DNA of 64,000 bases from Muribaculaceae bacterium (GTDB taxonomy: Bacteria; Bacteroidota; Bacteroidia; Bacteroidales; Muribaculaceae): NCBI GenBank assembly GCA_017454355.1, contig JAFTDD010000073.1, forward strand, positions 1 to 64,000, read 5' to 3'. Positions 40,394 to 49,267 of the stretch are shown in pieces. Position 1 is the first letter of the stretch. Every line of letters begins with the position of its first letter. Under the pieces are notes generated by a model. The model ran no database searches, had not been told where the DNA came from, and saw only the letters and a program-made list of their open reading frames with translations. The position numbers were made by a program, and so were the translations under genes.

Positions 40394-41716
40394 TCACTCG
40401 GGCCAGGCGGTGGGGCGGGAGAGGGTGTGTATCCAGTAGTGGGACAGTTCTTCCCAGTTATAATACGGGCCGGCGACGTGGCCGTCGGGCAGTTTGGCCT
40501 CGTGCTCATTGAGGAGGACCTTGACGAGGACGTCCTCCGCGTCGGGCCGCTCATTGCCGATGGGACGGTAGAGCACCATCTGGATGTTACAGCCCTTGGG
40601 AATGATGTTGTAGTCTTGCCAATGCTCATGCAGGGTGTCGAGGTCATCGCCGTCGTAGTTGACATCATCAAGTTCCATCAGGCAAGCCAGCGGCAGCAAA
40701 CACGACTCGTGGCCAAAGCGCAGCGAGGCGCCGCGCTCGCCGCGGGCGATAGCGCTGTCGCACTTCTCAATCATGTCGTGCAGCAAGGCACGCTCGATAA
40801 AGGGCATCCGGTTGCCGTTTTGCGGCGCGTTGGCCCAGTGGGTGTACCAGAAGATGTTGCGCAGTTTCCACAGAGTGAACAACTCGTCGGTGGTGAACAG
40901 GTGGTAGAGCGTGAAGTTGTCATAACAGTGGTGGCTCTGGAGGTTGCCGGCGATGTCAAATATGTTCTTCATCAGTTTGCCGGCGTTGATGTGCTCCAGA
41001 GCGACGCTCATCATGTCGTCGCGTACGATTTGGCGCATGAAGCGTGAGGCATCCACGCGCGTGGCGTAGAGGCTGTCGGTAATCAAGTCCATCTGCTTGC
41101 GGATGGGGTTGGCCAGCGTGTCCTCGCCATATCCCCAGCCCATATAGTGCATGTCGTGGAGCGACGCGTCGGTGGTGATGCGCAGGCGCGGGTTGAGGCG
41201 CATGAGCGTTGTGGTGGCGTTTTGCATCGAGAGGATGCAGCGGATGACGGTCGTGGAGCGCGCGTCGATGGTGGCCTCGCCGCCGAGTGCTTCAGGAAAA
41301 TTCTTCATCATGCGGGAGGCGATGGCCTGATGCTGCTCGGCGCCCACGTCGGTGAGGTCGCCGAATCGCTGCTCGCTGTCGGCCCCAATCATACGCATTG
41401 TGGCCAGCAAGCGCTCGCCATCGGGCGTGAGCATGTGGCCACTGTCGAGCCACGTGAGGTCACGCATGGCGGCGCCGACGTAGTTGTCGCTGGAGAGCCA
41501 ACGGCTGCCGTGGCGGCCGTAGTGGCAGATGTAGAACGGCTCGTAGCCGGCAGGCGCGGCCGTGAGCGAGGGCACGCTATCGATGGTGCCCACGGGATAG
41601 GCAAAGTGGTTGCTGGCGGCACGGCGAGGGTTGGCGATGATGTCGTCAAGCGGATTGAGGGCCGATGCGGCCAGTGCCGCAAGGGCTATCGTGAAAATGG
41701 TAACTAATCGTTTCAT
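40394..41716 (-). CDS. Histidine-type phosphatase (branch 2, phytase/MINPP-like), paralogue 1
   Basis: A 440-residue exported protein with signal peptide (MKRLVTIFTIALAALAASA). The catalytic motif is CHYGRHGSRWL (about 70), with a second motif LRFGHESCLLPLACLM supplying the late His-Glu. TDVGAEQHQAIASRMM and ARSTTVIRCILSMQN are family motifs of histidine acid phosphatases related to MINPP phytases. It removes phosphate from a sugar or inositol phosphate; the substrate is not known. It lies 67 bp after a paralogue, and that gap is a 9-bp repeat. Confidence 0.85.
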   Translation of the reverse strand: MKRLVTIFTIALAALAASALNPLDDIIANPRRAASNHFAYPVGTIDSVPSLTAAPAGYEPFYICHYGRHGSRWLSSDNYVGAAMRDLTWLDSGHMLTPDGERLLATMRMIGADSEQRFGDLTDVGAEQHQAIASRMMKNFPEALGGEATIDARSTTVIRCILSMQNATTTLMRLNPRLRITTDASLHDMHYMGWGYGEDTLANPIRKQMDLITDSLYATRVDASRFMRQIVRDDMMSVALEHINAGKLMKNIFDIAGNLQSHHCYDNFTLYHLFTTDELFTLWKLRNIFWYTHWANAPQNGNRMPFIERALLHDMIEKCDSAIARGERGASLRFGHESCLLPLACLMELDDVNYDGDDLDTLHEHWQDYNIIPKGCNIQMVLYRPIGNERPDAEDVLVKVLLNEHEAKLPDGHVAGPYYNWEELSHYWIHTLSRPTAWPE

Positions 41717-41730
41717 AGTTTTTGAGTTTT

Positions 41731-41757
41731 TCTAGGGTTTCTAGAAATTATAGGGAA
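41731..41757. repeat. 9-bp tandem repeat before histidine phosphatase 1
   Basis: Units TCTAGGGTT, TCTAGAAAT, TATAGGGAA start at 41731, 41740 and 41749. It is the same family as 50796-50855. Confidence 0.75.
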
Positions 41758-41783
41758 TTTATAATTTTTAGTTTTAAGGTTTT

Positions 41784-43079
41784 CTACTCGATGGGGGCCG
41801 GGGTGGCGGGCACGTCGGCAAGCAGGCGCAGGTAGTGGTTCCGCACGTCGGCCCAGCGGTAGTAGGGACCGGTGACTGGCGTCAGCGGCAGCGTTGCCTC
41901 ACGCTCGTTGAGCAGGGCTTTGACGAGGATGTCGCCGGCGGCGTTGCGGTAGAACACGAGTTGCAGGTTGCCGGCCATGGGGAAAACGTCGGCACACGTC
42001 CAATAGCGGTCGAGCGTCTCGAGGTCAGACGTGCTGTAACCCATACCGTTGACGTTCATCAGGCAGACGAGCGGCAGCAGCACGCTCTCGTGGCCGAAGC
42101 GCAGCGAGGCACCGGTGCTGCCGTGGGAGATGGCATGGTCGGCGTCCTCGATGAGACTGCGCAGCAGGTTCGCCTCCATGTAGGGCACGCGGCCGCCGGT
42201 GAGTGGTGTATTGCCGCTGGTGATGTACCAACTCGCGTTCTCGTAGCGCCACAGGTTGTAGAGGTCGTCGCCAAAGATGTCGAGCAGGTCGGTTTTCTCA
42301 AAGGCGTGATGGCTCTGCATATTGGCGGCCACAGACCACAGGTCGGAGGTGAACGTGGGCAAGTCGATGTTCCGCTCGGCCCAACCGACGTCGGTAAACA
42401 GTTTCTTGAGCATCGTTTTGGAGCGGAGCCACTTGTCGCGGTAGGGCTCCAACGCCGGGCGCGCCTGCTTACGCACCGGTTTGACCACAGGGTCGCTGTA
42501 GTTCATATAGTACATCTCGGCGAGGGAGGCGTCGGTAGCGATTGGCAGCGCGGGGCAGAGCGCGGCGATTTGGTCCACCTCGTTCTGCATCGAGAGGATG
42601 CAGCGGATAACGACAGTGGAGCGCGCCCTAACGGTGGCGTCAGCGTCATAAAAAATTTCCGGGAAATTGGCCACCATGCGCCGTGCGATGCGCTGATGCT
42701 GCTCGGCGCCGATGTCGCTCAGTTCGCCCAGCCGCTTGTCGCTGGCCTCGAGCACATCGCAAAGAGTGGTGAACACTTGGCGGCCGCGCTCGGTGAGTTT
42801 GCCGGCATCGCGGGCCTTCATCAAGGCGTCCACCGGACGGGAGTATTGCTTGGGGTTAATCAGCCAGCGGCTGCCGTGGCGGCCGTAGTGGTCGAGGAAG
42901 AACGGCGTGTAGCCATCGGGCGCAGGGGTGAGCGCGGGCAGCACGCTGTCAGGATAGGCCTGGTAATTGTTGCCGGCATAGCGCGGGTGCGCCTTGATAT
43001 AGGCGGCCTTGCCGACAGTGGCGGCTTGCGTGGTCACAACCGCCAGGGCCGCGATAAGCAGTAGAGTTATTCTTTTCAT
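41784..43079 (-). CDS. Histidine-type phosphatase (branch 2), paralogue 2
   Basis: A 431-residue exported paralogue of the previous gene (signal peptide MKRITLLLIAALAVVTTQA). Motifs are DHYGRHGSRWL, SDIGAEQHQRIARRMV, ARSTVVIRCILSMQNE and LRFGHESVLLPLVCLM. Both proteins share the order and spacing of motifs, so this is a tandem duplication that has diverged. It has a consensus promoter placed so close (43084-43115) that the transcript would be leaderless or nearly so. Confidence 0.85.
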   Translation of the reverse strand: MKRITLLLIAALAVVTTQAATVGKAAYIKAHPRYAGNNYQAYPDSVLPALTPAPDGYTPFFLDHYGRHGSRWLINPKQYSRPVDALMKARDAGKLTERGRQVFTTLCDVLEASDKRLGELSDIGAEQHQRIARRMVANFPEIFYDADATVRARSTVVIRCILSMQNEVDQIAALCPALPIATDASLAEMYYMNYSDPVVKPVRKQARPALEPYRDKWLRSKTMLKKLFTDVGWAERNIDLPTFTSDLWSVAANMQSHHAFEKTDLLDIFGDDLYNLWRYENASWYITSGNTPLTGGRVPYMEANLLRSLIEDADHAISHGSTGASLRFGHESVLLPLVCLMNVNGMGYSTSDLETLDRYWTCADVFPMAGNLQLVFYRNAAGDILVKALLNEREATLPLTPVTGPYYRWADVRNHYLRLLADVPATPAPIE

Positions 43080-43083
43080 GTCG

Positions 43084-43115
43084 CAAATATACTAAATCTT
43101 GTCCAATAACACAAA
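43084..43115 (-). promoter_or_regulatory. Promoter of histidine phosphatase 2, leaderless layout
   Basis: On the minus strand TTTG (43115-43112), a 20-bp spacer and TATATTTG (43091-43084). The -7 box ends only 4 nt before the ATG at 43079, so transcription would begin at about the start codon. Confidence 0.75.
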
Positions 43116-43216
43116 TCCGTTTATGAATACCCTCAAAAAAAATCACGTAAAACTCGCAATTTTTTTACGAGTTTTACGTGAAATTTTACGATATTTTACG
43201 CGAGTTTCGGAGCCGG

Positions 43217-44686
43217 CTATTGGTTGAGGATGGTGGAGAGAATGGTGTTGACATCACCCACGTCCACGCGGCCATCGCCGTTCGCGTCGAAGTTCATGTT
43301 GGTCGCGCCGTTAAGAATATCATTGAGCACAGTGTTCACGTCGCCCACGTCCACGCGTCCGTCGTCGTTGAGGTCACAGAACGAGACCACGCGCCACATC
43401 ACGTCCAATGCGGCCACCGGCTCGGTGACGTCATAAACGAGGGCATAGACTTTGCCACCCACCGTGGGGCGCACGCGATGAATGACGCTGCCGTCTTCGC
43501 CGGCCTCGACCGACACTCGCAGTTTGTTACCGTCGGCATCGTATATGTCGACTTTTGCGCCCTCAGCCGTGACGGAGAACGTCATGTTGGCGTTCGGTGA
43601 CACCTCGTCAATCATGAAGCCGCGCATGTCGCCTCGGCCGGGCACATCGCTGCTGTAAGGCTGCTTGTGCATGAGCAGCACCATGTGCGGGTCGATGGTC
43701 AGGTCGCTGTTGAAGGTGATCGTGCGGGCGTCGCTGCGCATACCCGTGTCGTCGACAGCCTCGGCGCCAAAGGTAACCTCGGCACCGGCGACACTCGCCG
43801 TGAGGATCTCGATGTCGAACACATATCCCGCGAGGGTCTTGGGCAGCACCTCGGTGGCGGGCAGTTCCACGTCGATGAGTGAGAGCGTGGTCACCGGAGC
43901 GTCGAGTGTCACGCGGCGGTGGACACCGTAGTTGAACCAGTAGTCGTAGGCCACGATATGGCGGTCGGGCTCGGGCACGATTTCCTCGGGACGGATGAGC
44001 ACGAAGTGGCGCTTTGCCGTGAATGACCACGCGCCGGTCTCATCGGCGACCATAATATCGAGCATATGGACACCGCTGCTCAGGCTTTCCACGTCGATGT
44101 CGATGTCGAGCAGGTTGCCGGCGACCTCGGCGGTTACCGCCGTCGAACGGTCGTTGTCAAACCAATAAGTGCACTGCGCGATGTGATGTTCGGCGAACTG
44201 CTCTGCCTCCACGGGCTTGACGAACATGCGGCGTGCCGCCGGCGTCCAGTTGCCGTTGTTGTCGGCCGCCATCACCGTGAGCAGATGTACGCCGGTGGTG
44301 AGCGCGTCGATGTCGATGTCGAGCGACAGCAGACCGTTGGTATCGCCCGTCACCGCACCTTCCTGCTTGTTGTTGTCAATCCAATAGCGGTAACGAGCGA
44401 TGTTGCCCGATTCAAACGAGGCGGGCACCACGGGCTTGACGAACATGCGGCGTGCCGGAGCGCTCCAGTTGCCGTTGTTGTCGGCCGCCATCACCGTGAG
44501 CAGATGTACGCCGGTGGTGAGCGCGTCGATGTCGATGTCGAGCGACAGCAGACCGTTGGTATCGCCCGTCACCGCACCTTCCTGCTTGTTGTTGTCAATC
44601 CAGTAGCGGTAACGCGTCACGGCGTCCTGTCCGCGTGCCAGCATCGCCACCGACATCGCCACCATTATTAATAGTAACTTTTTCAT
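43217..44686 (-). CDS. Secreted repeat protein with C-terminal dockerin
   Basis: A 489-residue exported protein (signal peptide MKKLLLIMVAMSVAMLARGQ). Four beta modules with RYRYWIDNN or TYWFDNDRS starts follow. The first two are nearly identical (TRYRYWIDNNKQEGAVTGD and VHLLTVMAADNNGNW in both), from a duplication of about 219 bp. A central beta region and a final pair of dockerin-like calcium motifs (DLNDDGRVDVGDVN, DANGDGRVDVGDVN) end the protein. The modules resemble bacterial Ig-like or YWFD repeats of cell-surface proteins. The substrate is not known. With the gene at 862 it is one of two dockerin-bearing proteins here. Confidence 0.7.
   Translation of the reverse strand: MKKLLLIMVAMSVAMLARGQDAVTRYRYWIDNNKQEGAVTGDTNGLLSLDIDIDALTTGVHLLTVMAADNNGNWSAPARRMFVKPVVPASFESGNIARYRYWIDNNKQEGAVTGDTNGLLSLDIDIDALTTGVHLLTVMAADNNGNWTPAARRMFVKPVEAEQFAEHHIAQCTYWFDNDRSTAVTAEVAGNLLDIDIDVESLSSGVHMLDIMVADETGAWSFTAKRHFVLIRPEEIVPEPDRHIVAYDYWFNYGVHRRVTLDAPVTTLSLIDVELPATEVLPKTLAGYVFDIEILTASVAGAEVTFGAEAVDDTGMRSDARTITFNSDLTIDPHMVLLMHKQPYSSDVPGRGDMRGFMIDEVSPNANMTFSVTAEGAKVDIYDADGNKLRVSVEAGEDGSVIHRVRPTVGGKVYALVYDVTEPVAALDVMWRVVSFCDLNDDGRVDVGDVNTVLNDILNGATNMNFDANGDGRVDVGDVNTILSTILNQ
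44213..44614. repeat. Internal tandem duplication in the dockerin protein gene
   Basis: Segments 44213-44395 and 44432-44614 are nearly identical, with a period of about 219 bp (73 codons). Differences are a few bases near the ends, so the duplication is recent or kept uniform by conversion. Confidence 0.85.
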
Positions 44687-44764
44687 CTTTATATAAGGTT
44701 AACCGTTGATAAGAACTCTTAGAACTCTTAGAATACCTCAACGAACAACTGACAACGAAAAATG

Positions 44765-45793
44765 TTACCGGGCGTTAGGGACATCGGCCTTGAGGTTGAG
44801 CGTGACCTTCTTGCCGTCCTCGCTGGGGGTAGCGTCGAAGGAGAGGATGCGCGGCACGTTGGCGAGCTTGTTGAACTTGTAGTTGCCGCCGTGTATGCCC
44901 ATCGGCGTGCCGTCGATGCCCACGAGGTCGTCGGCGACAATCAGGTCGCGCGGCACGCCGTCGTTCTCATAGTTGATGTTGTTCACTCCGTCGGTAAACA
45001 CGGTGCTCAGCGCGCGATTATAGACGTTGCCATCGGCGGTGTACTTAGTCTCGTCGAGCGTGCCGGGGAACACGCAGCCTCGGGCGGTCGAGCCCACGGC
45101 GATGTTGGTAGTGGCGAACACACAGTTGGTAAACACGTATGCACCGTTGCTATCATACACGTGGCAGTGGTCGAGGAAGACGGTGCTCGGGATGTTCTCG
45201 TCGGTTTGGAACCAGTTGACTGAGCCAACCGAGCAGTTGATCACCTGCAGGTTCTTCGCCAGACAGTTGTTCCAGCCACTATTGCTATAATAAGAGCGGC
45301 CCCTCAGATAACCGAAAATACACTGACGCAAGGTGACGTTCTCGGTGTCGCCTTCAAGAAACATTGCTGAAGTAACGCGGCACTTCACTACCGTAATATT
45401 CTTGGTTAGCGTTCCATTGATTTGAAAGTCACCTTCAATACGCAGTCCTTCAAAGTAGCAGCCGTTGGTTTTCTCACCGTCTTGCGTCACTATAATGCGG
45501 CCCGTGCGCGTGGCTGCCAGGCCTGCCTCGGCATCGCCCTCAAAGCCCACGCCGTAGACGGCGACACTCTTGCGGATGGTTATACCATCGAAGAAGCCCG
45601 CGCTCAGGCGGATCACGTCGCCAGCGTCGGCAGCGTCGTTATAGGCGCGCTGGAAGGCGTTCTGGCCGTAGTACACTGTCGTCTCGTCGCCATGCTGCAG
45701 CGTGGCGCTCACGATGTCGCTCTGCTCGGTCTGTGCCGTTGCCATGCCTGCGACAGCGACAATCGCCGCAAGCATCATGAAAAATCTCTTCAT
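44765..45793 (-). CDS. Secreted parallel beta-helix protein
   Basis: A 342-residue exported protein (signal peptide MKRFFMMLAAIVAVAGMATA). After NAFQRAYNDAADAGDVIRL, a typical first turn of right-handed beta helices, the middle is repeated N/C-rich short strands (ITIRKSVAVYGVGFEG, NITVVKCRVTSAMFL, NLQVINCSVGSVNW, VFTNCVFATTNIAVG). The C-terminus is a short beta region with TPSEDGKKVTLNLKADV. No active-site motif of a known lyase was recognised. It lies next to the dockerin protein (78-bp gap), with which it may be co-transcribed. Confidence 0.7.
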   Translation of the reverse strand: MKRFFMMLAAIVAVAGMATAQTEQSDIVSATLQHGDETTVYYGQNAFQRAYNDAADAGDVIRLSAGFFDGITIRKSVAVYGVGFEGDAEAGLAATRTGRIIVTQDGEKTNGCYFEGLRIEGDFQINGTLTKNITVVKCRVTSAMFLEGDTENVTLRQCIFGYLRGRSYYSNSGWNNCLAKNLQVINCSVGSVNWFQTDENIPSTVFLDHCHVYDSNGAYVFTNCVFATTNIAVGSTARGCVFPGTLDETKYTADGNVYNRALSTVFTDGVNNINYENDGVPRDLIVADDLVGIDGTPMGIHGGNYKFNKLANVPRILSFDATPSEDGKKVTLNLKADVPNAR

Positions 45794-46060
45794 CTTGATT
45801 TATATATTTGTTAAGGTTAATGGATATTCGGCCACAAAAGTAGAACAAAAACCTCTTCAAGGACTACCAAATTCACAATTTCTACTACCAAATTCACAAT
45901 TTCTACTGCCAAATTCACAATTTTTACTGCCAAATTCACAATTTCTGCGTTTTTCACGCATATTGGACATGAATTTCCATATAATTTTCCAGGAATTATT
46001 TTTTTTCAGTAATTTTGTACCATTAAACGGTCGACGGTCAACGTTAAACCTTTCACAAAT
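45794..46060. repeat. Divergent intergenic region with 21-bp tandem repeats
   Basis: Between the beta-helix gene and obg. 45864-45946 is four 21-bp units (CTACCAAATTCACAATTTCTA type; starts 45864, 45885, 45906, 45927). A TACTTTTG -7 box for the beta-helix gene lies at 45842-45835 on the minus strand. The obg promoter lies at 45986-46017. Confidence 0.8.
45986..46017 (+). promoter_or_regulatory. obg promoter
   Basis: TTTC (45986-45989, one base off TTTG), a 20-bp spacer and TAATTTTG (46010-46017, exact). The leader is about 37 nt and carries a GGTCGACGGTCAACG repeat. Confidence 0.7.
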
Positions 46061-47305
46061 ATGGCAGAGAGCAATTTTATTGATTACGTGAAGATATTGT
46101 GCCGCAGCGGCAAGGGCGGCGCCGGCAGCGCACACCTGCACCGCGCGAAGTACATCCCCAAGGGCGGCCCGGACGGCGGTGACGGCGGGCGTGGCGGCCA
46201 CGTGCTGCTGCGCGGCAACCACAACCTGTGGACGCTGATACATTTGAAGTATCAGCGCCACATCTTCGCCACCGACGGTGTGGCCGGCGGCGAGAACAAC
46301 ATGACCGGCAGGCAGGGCGAGGACCGCATCGTCGAGGTGCCGTGCGGCACGGCGGTGTATGATGCCGAAACTGGTGAGTTCCTATGTGACGTGACCGAGC
46401 ACGGCCAGGTGGTGCGCCTGCTGCGTGGCGGCCGCGGCGGCAAGGGCAACACCCACTTCAAGACGGCCACGCGCCAGACACCGCGCTTCGCCCAACCGGG
46501 CGAGCCGGGCATCGAACGCGCCGTGGTGCTCGAGCTCAAGCTGCTGGCCGATGTGGGTCTTGTTGGCTTCCCCAACGCCGGCAAGAGCACGCTGCTGTCG
46601 GTAATAAGCGCCGCCAAGCCCAAGATTGCCAACTACCCGTTCACCACGCTCGAGCCCAACCTGGGCATTGTTACCTATCGCGACATGCAGTCGTTTGTAA
46701 TGGCCGACATTCCCGGCATCATCGAGGGTGCCAGCGAGGGCAAAGGTTTGGGGCTACGCTTCCTGCGCCACATCGAGCGCAACGCGGTGCTATTATTCAT
46801 GATACCGGCCGACAGCGATGACATTCGCCACGAGTGGGACGTGCTGGTCAACGAACTGACGACGTTCAACCCCGAGTTGGCCGACAAGCCGCGCGTGCTC
46901 GCTATCACCAAGTGTGATATGCTCGACGACGAACTCATCGACGAGATGCGCCGCAGTGAACTGCCCGAGGGAGTGGAAACGGTGTTTATCAGCAGCGTGG
47001 CCCAGCGTGGCCTGAGCGAGTTGAAGGACTTGCTGTGGCGCACGATTAACGACGAGCGCAACCGTCTTGTGGACCCGTCGCAGGCCGCCCAGCGCGACCT
47101 CGACGAGCGTCACCGCGAGGCCGACGAGGACGCGTTCCTGTTTGAGAACGTCACCCCGGCCGATGCTGAGCAGGAGGAGTTTGTGCCGTCGCGGGCCGAG
47201 GGCTCCGGCCGCATGATCGGGCCAGACAGCAAGGAGTGGAGCGACGAATACTGGGCCGAGGACTACGTCGACCCGGAGGCCGACTGGCAAGTGAAGTCGG
47301 AATAG
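46061..47305 (+). CDS. obgE: GTPase Obg (ribosome maturation)
   Basis: A 414-residue Obg GTPase. The glycine-rich Obg fold is at the N-terminus ([37 protein letters not shown]). The G domain starts near 160 with the P-loop GFPNAGKST, then switch sequence [11 protein letters not shown], the G3 motif DIPGIIEGA and G4 TKCD. The C-terminal tail is acidic and unlike the E. coli OCT domain. Obg is essential for 50S assembly and stress response. It is alone on this strand. A long inverted repeat follows. Confidence 0.95.
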   Translation: MAESNFIDYVKILCRSGKGGAGSAHLHRAKYIPKGGPDGGDGGRGGHVLLRGNHNLWTLIHLKYQRHIFATDGVAGGENNMTGRQGEDRIVEVPCGTAVYDAETGEFLCDVTEHGQVVRLLRGGRGGKGNTHFKTATRQTPRFAQPGEPGIERAVVLELKLLADVGLVGFPNAGKSTLLSVISAAKPKIANYPFTTLEPNLGIVTYRDMQSFVMADIPGIIEGASEGKGLGLRFLRHIERNAVLLFMIPADSDDIRHEWDVLVNELTTFNPELADKPRVLAITKCDMLDDELIDEMRRSELPEGVETVFISSVAQRGLSELKDLLWRTINDERNRLVDPSQAAQRDLDERHREADEDAFLFENVTPADAEQEEFVPSRAEGSGRMIGPDSKEWSDEYWAEDYVDPEADWQVKSE

Positions 47306-47760
47306 CCTCTGCTACTCAGAAATCTGAGAGTTCTGAGAATTCTGAGAGTTCTGAGAAATCTCAGTGGCTTGTAGGGGCAGAATTCATTCTGCCCGTGGCG
47401 TTGACAGGCAAAAAACCGTGGGGGGCTTACTCTATGGTCCAGCCTTAGCGTGGCAAAGAGCCCCCGATAGGGGGCGACAGCTCATAGGCGGGGGCGATAG
47501 CCCCCGTAAACATGATGGGCAGAATAAATTCTGCCCCTACAAGTAACCAAAGCCCCGTATGGGCGACAGTTTCAGCATGTTTCTGTCGCCCTTACAGGGC
47601 TTTGTTTGAGAAAACTCATGCCATAGTCACGGGGGCTGTCGCCCCCGCCTATGAGCTGCCGCCCCTAACGGGGCTCACGTTTGCCACCGCTTGCGGCCAC
47701 GCCAAGGCGAGGCCCTACAAACTTTGACAATCCTAATGGATTTTATCGGACAGCAATCGT
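47306..47760. repeat. Intergenic region with 9-bp repeats and a long inverted-repeat element
   Basis: No gene is seen in these 455 bp. 47314-47364 is six 9-bp TCTGAGAGT units. A GGGCAGAAT/ATTCTGCCC hairpin occurs twice (47376-47395, 47518-47537). The main element has arms of about 60 bp: 47449-47506 (TGGCAAAGAGCCCCCGATAG and on) and its inverse 47627-47689, around a centre with a further GGGCGACAG/CTGTCGCCC hairpin (47562-47592). 47691-47719 is a degenerate GGCCACGCCAAGGCGAGGCC palindrome. Confidence 0.75.
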
Positions 47761-48276
47761 TCAGAACTTGTAGACGGCACCCAGGCTGATGGGCAGACGC
47801 TGGAAGTGCTTCATGTACTGGTACTTCACCTCAAGGCTGACGGCGAAGTGGCGGTTGATGTCAATCTCGCCGCCGACACCGGCGTTCACGAGGAACTTGC
47901 CTTCTGACTCAGAAACTGAAAATTTGTGGCCTTCGTAAGTCTCGCTCTCGCTGTACTTCACGTTGCCATAACCGATACCGGCGATGGGATAGAGTTTGAA
48001 CTTGTCGCCGATATTGAACAGGTAGTGGAAGTTGAGAGCACCGGTAAACACGCCGATACCCTTGCTCTTGAAATCGTATCCGGCCTGCACCTCGCCACGC
48101 AGGGCGTCAAGCAGGTTGTACTGGAACTTGGCAGCGAGACCAAAGTTGGTGAGGCTTGCGCCCTTCTCCAAGCACGGAGAGACGTTGAGGTTGATACCGA
48201 CTGCGGCTTGACCTTGCTGTGCGAATGCGCCCAGGCTCATGATAGCCATCACGGCGACCAATAAGAATTTCTTCAT
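47761..48276 (-). CDS. Small outer-membrane beta-barrel protein
   Basis: A 171-residue protein with a signal peptide (MKKFLLVAVMAIMSLGAFAQ) and about eight amphipathic strands (VGINLNVSPCLEK, FGLAAKFQYNLL, GEVQAGYDFKSKG, GALNFHYLF, FKLYPIAGIGYGN, LVNAGVGGEIDIN, FAVSLEVKYQYMK). It ends in SLGAVYKF, a typical C-terminal aromatic strand. It resembles small OmpA-type or OprF-type barrel proteins of Bacteroidales (PF13505-like). The role is unknown. A TACCTTTG -7 box lies at 48365-48358 on the minus strand, without a good -33. Confidence 0.8.
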   Translation of the reverse strand: MKKFLLVAVMAIMSLGAFAQQGQAAVGINLNVSPCLEKGASLTNFGLAAKFQYNLLDALRGEVQAGYDFKSKGIGVFTGALNFHYLFNIGDKFKLYPIAGIGYGNVKYSESETYEGHKFSVSESEGKFLVNAGVGGEIDINRHFAVSLEVKYQYMKHFQRLPISLGAVYKF

Positions 48277-48466
48277 AGTTGTTTACTTTAGTGATAAAAA
48301 GGTTAAACAATAATGCGAATTTTCCTGTTGTTTTTGTAAAAAATCCAAACAACGGCGCAAAGGTACAACAAAAAAATGAAAGTGCCGCTAATTTGCGACA
48401 CTTTTGTTGCGTTTTATCGACATTCTCAAGTAAAAGGCATCGGAATGTAGGGCCAAGCCTTACATT

Positions 48467-48844
48467 CTATTCTTCATTGGTTTGCTCCCACTGTTCCCAA
48501 TTGGTGTCGTTAAGATAACGAGTGATCTGCTCTCGAAGTTCCGGTAGGTTGTTGGTGACAACATCCCATACTACTTCATCATCAATCTGGAAATATTCAT
48601 GAACAATGTAGTTTCGCATACCCCTCACCATCTTCCATGGAGTTTCGGCATGAGAAGATAAAAAATCCGGAGTCAACATATTGGCGGCTTCACCTATAAT
48701 CTCAATGTTCTTGACAACCGCATAGTACATCATATCTTCAGCAACAAGATCTTCATGACTTTTGCCGCTAATATATCGCTCAATTCTTTCTATTGCAGAA
48801 ATGATATGTCGTAGTCTATCTCTATCTTTAATTGGCTCTCTCAT
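48467..48844 (-). CDS. hepT: HepT-like HEPN toxin (DUF86)
   Basis: A 125-residue HEPN domain protein. The ATG at 48842-48844 gives the usual start (MREPIKDRDRLRHII); a longer in-frame start at 48883 is possible. The RNase motif R-x4-H-x-Y is intact in RNYIVHEYF. The gene overlaps the upstream nucleotidyltransferase gene by 17 bp. HepT-MntA pairs are toxin-antitoxin modules in which the nucleotidyltransferase AMPylates the HEPN toxin near that motif. Confidence 0.88.
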   Translation of the reverse strand: MREPIKDRDRLRHIISAIERIERYISGKSHEDLVAEDMMYYAVVKNIEIIGEAANMLTPDFLSSHAETPWKMVRGMRNYIVHEYFQIDDEVVWDVVTNNLPELREQITRYLNDTNWEQWEQTNEE

Positions 48845-49124
48845 ATATGAGTTGTCTATCTCGTTCAACACTTTGTCGAGCAAACGAGGCTAAAGAACGT
48901 TCGGTTACTAAATCAACGTTACGACCCAGCAGTTCTTTTAAGTCTTCAAACATCCCGAAAAATTTAAGACCGACAGGCTTCGAATTGTCAAGAACAATCA
49001 ACAAGTCTATATCGCTGTCGGGGGTCTCCTCACCACGAGCGAAAGACCCGAACAACCATGCTTTCAAGACGGGTTGTGTCTTGAAATATTCGGCGATTGT
49101 CGTTTTGATGTCTTGCGTACTCAT
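48828..49124 (-). CDS. mntA: MntA-like nucleotidyltransferase antitoxin
   Basis: A 98-residue minimal nucleotidyltransferase from the ATG at 49122-49124 (an ATG 16 codons upstream is in frame). The motif GSFARGEETPDSDIDLLI contains the GSx10DxD metal site. The C-terminal part carries NVDLVTERSL. It is upstream of HepT, in the usual order. A TACCTTTG -7 box lies at 49157-49150 (minus strand), giving a short leader of about 20 nt. Confidence 0.88.
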   Translation of the reverse strand: MSTQDIKTTIAEYFKTQPVLKAWLFGSFARGEETPDSDIDLLIVLDNSKPVGLKFFGMFEDLKELLGRNVDLVTERSLASFARQSVERDRQLIYERAN

Positions 49125-49267
49125 GTGCCAAAAACCATTATACCAATTGCAAAGGTAAACACAATTTTCCAAACGGCAATCGAAATAGCAAAAAAATATT
49201 AGGGCAATGCCGTTTTTTGGAGAATGAGATAGGCGTTTTTCTTATTCCTAAAATCAATCCGCGACTT

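Noticed and set aside
41717..41783. Gene between the two histidine phosphatases
   Set aside because: Only 67 bp, containing a 9-bp tandem repeat.
45857..46261. Minus-strand frame of 134 codons overlapping the obg start
   Set aside because: It consists of a translated 21-bp repeat (CEFGSKN units) and a shadow of obg.
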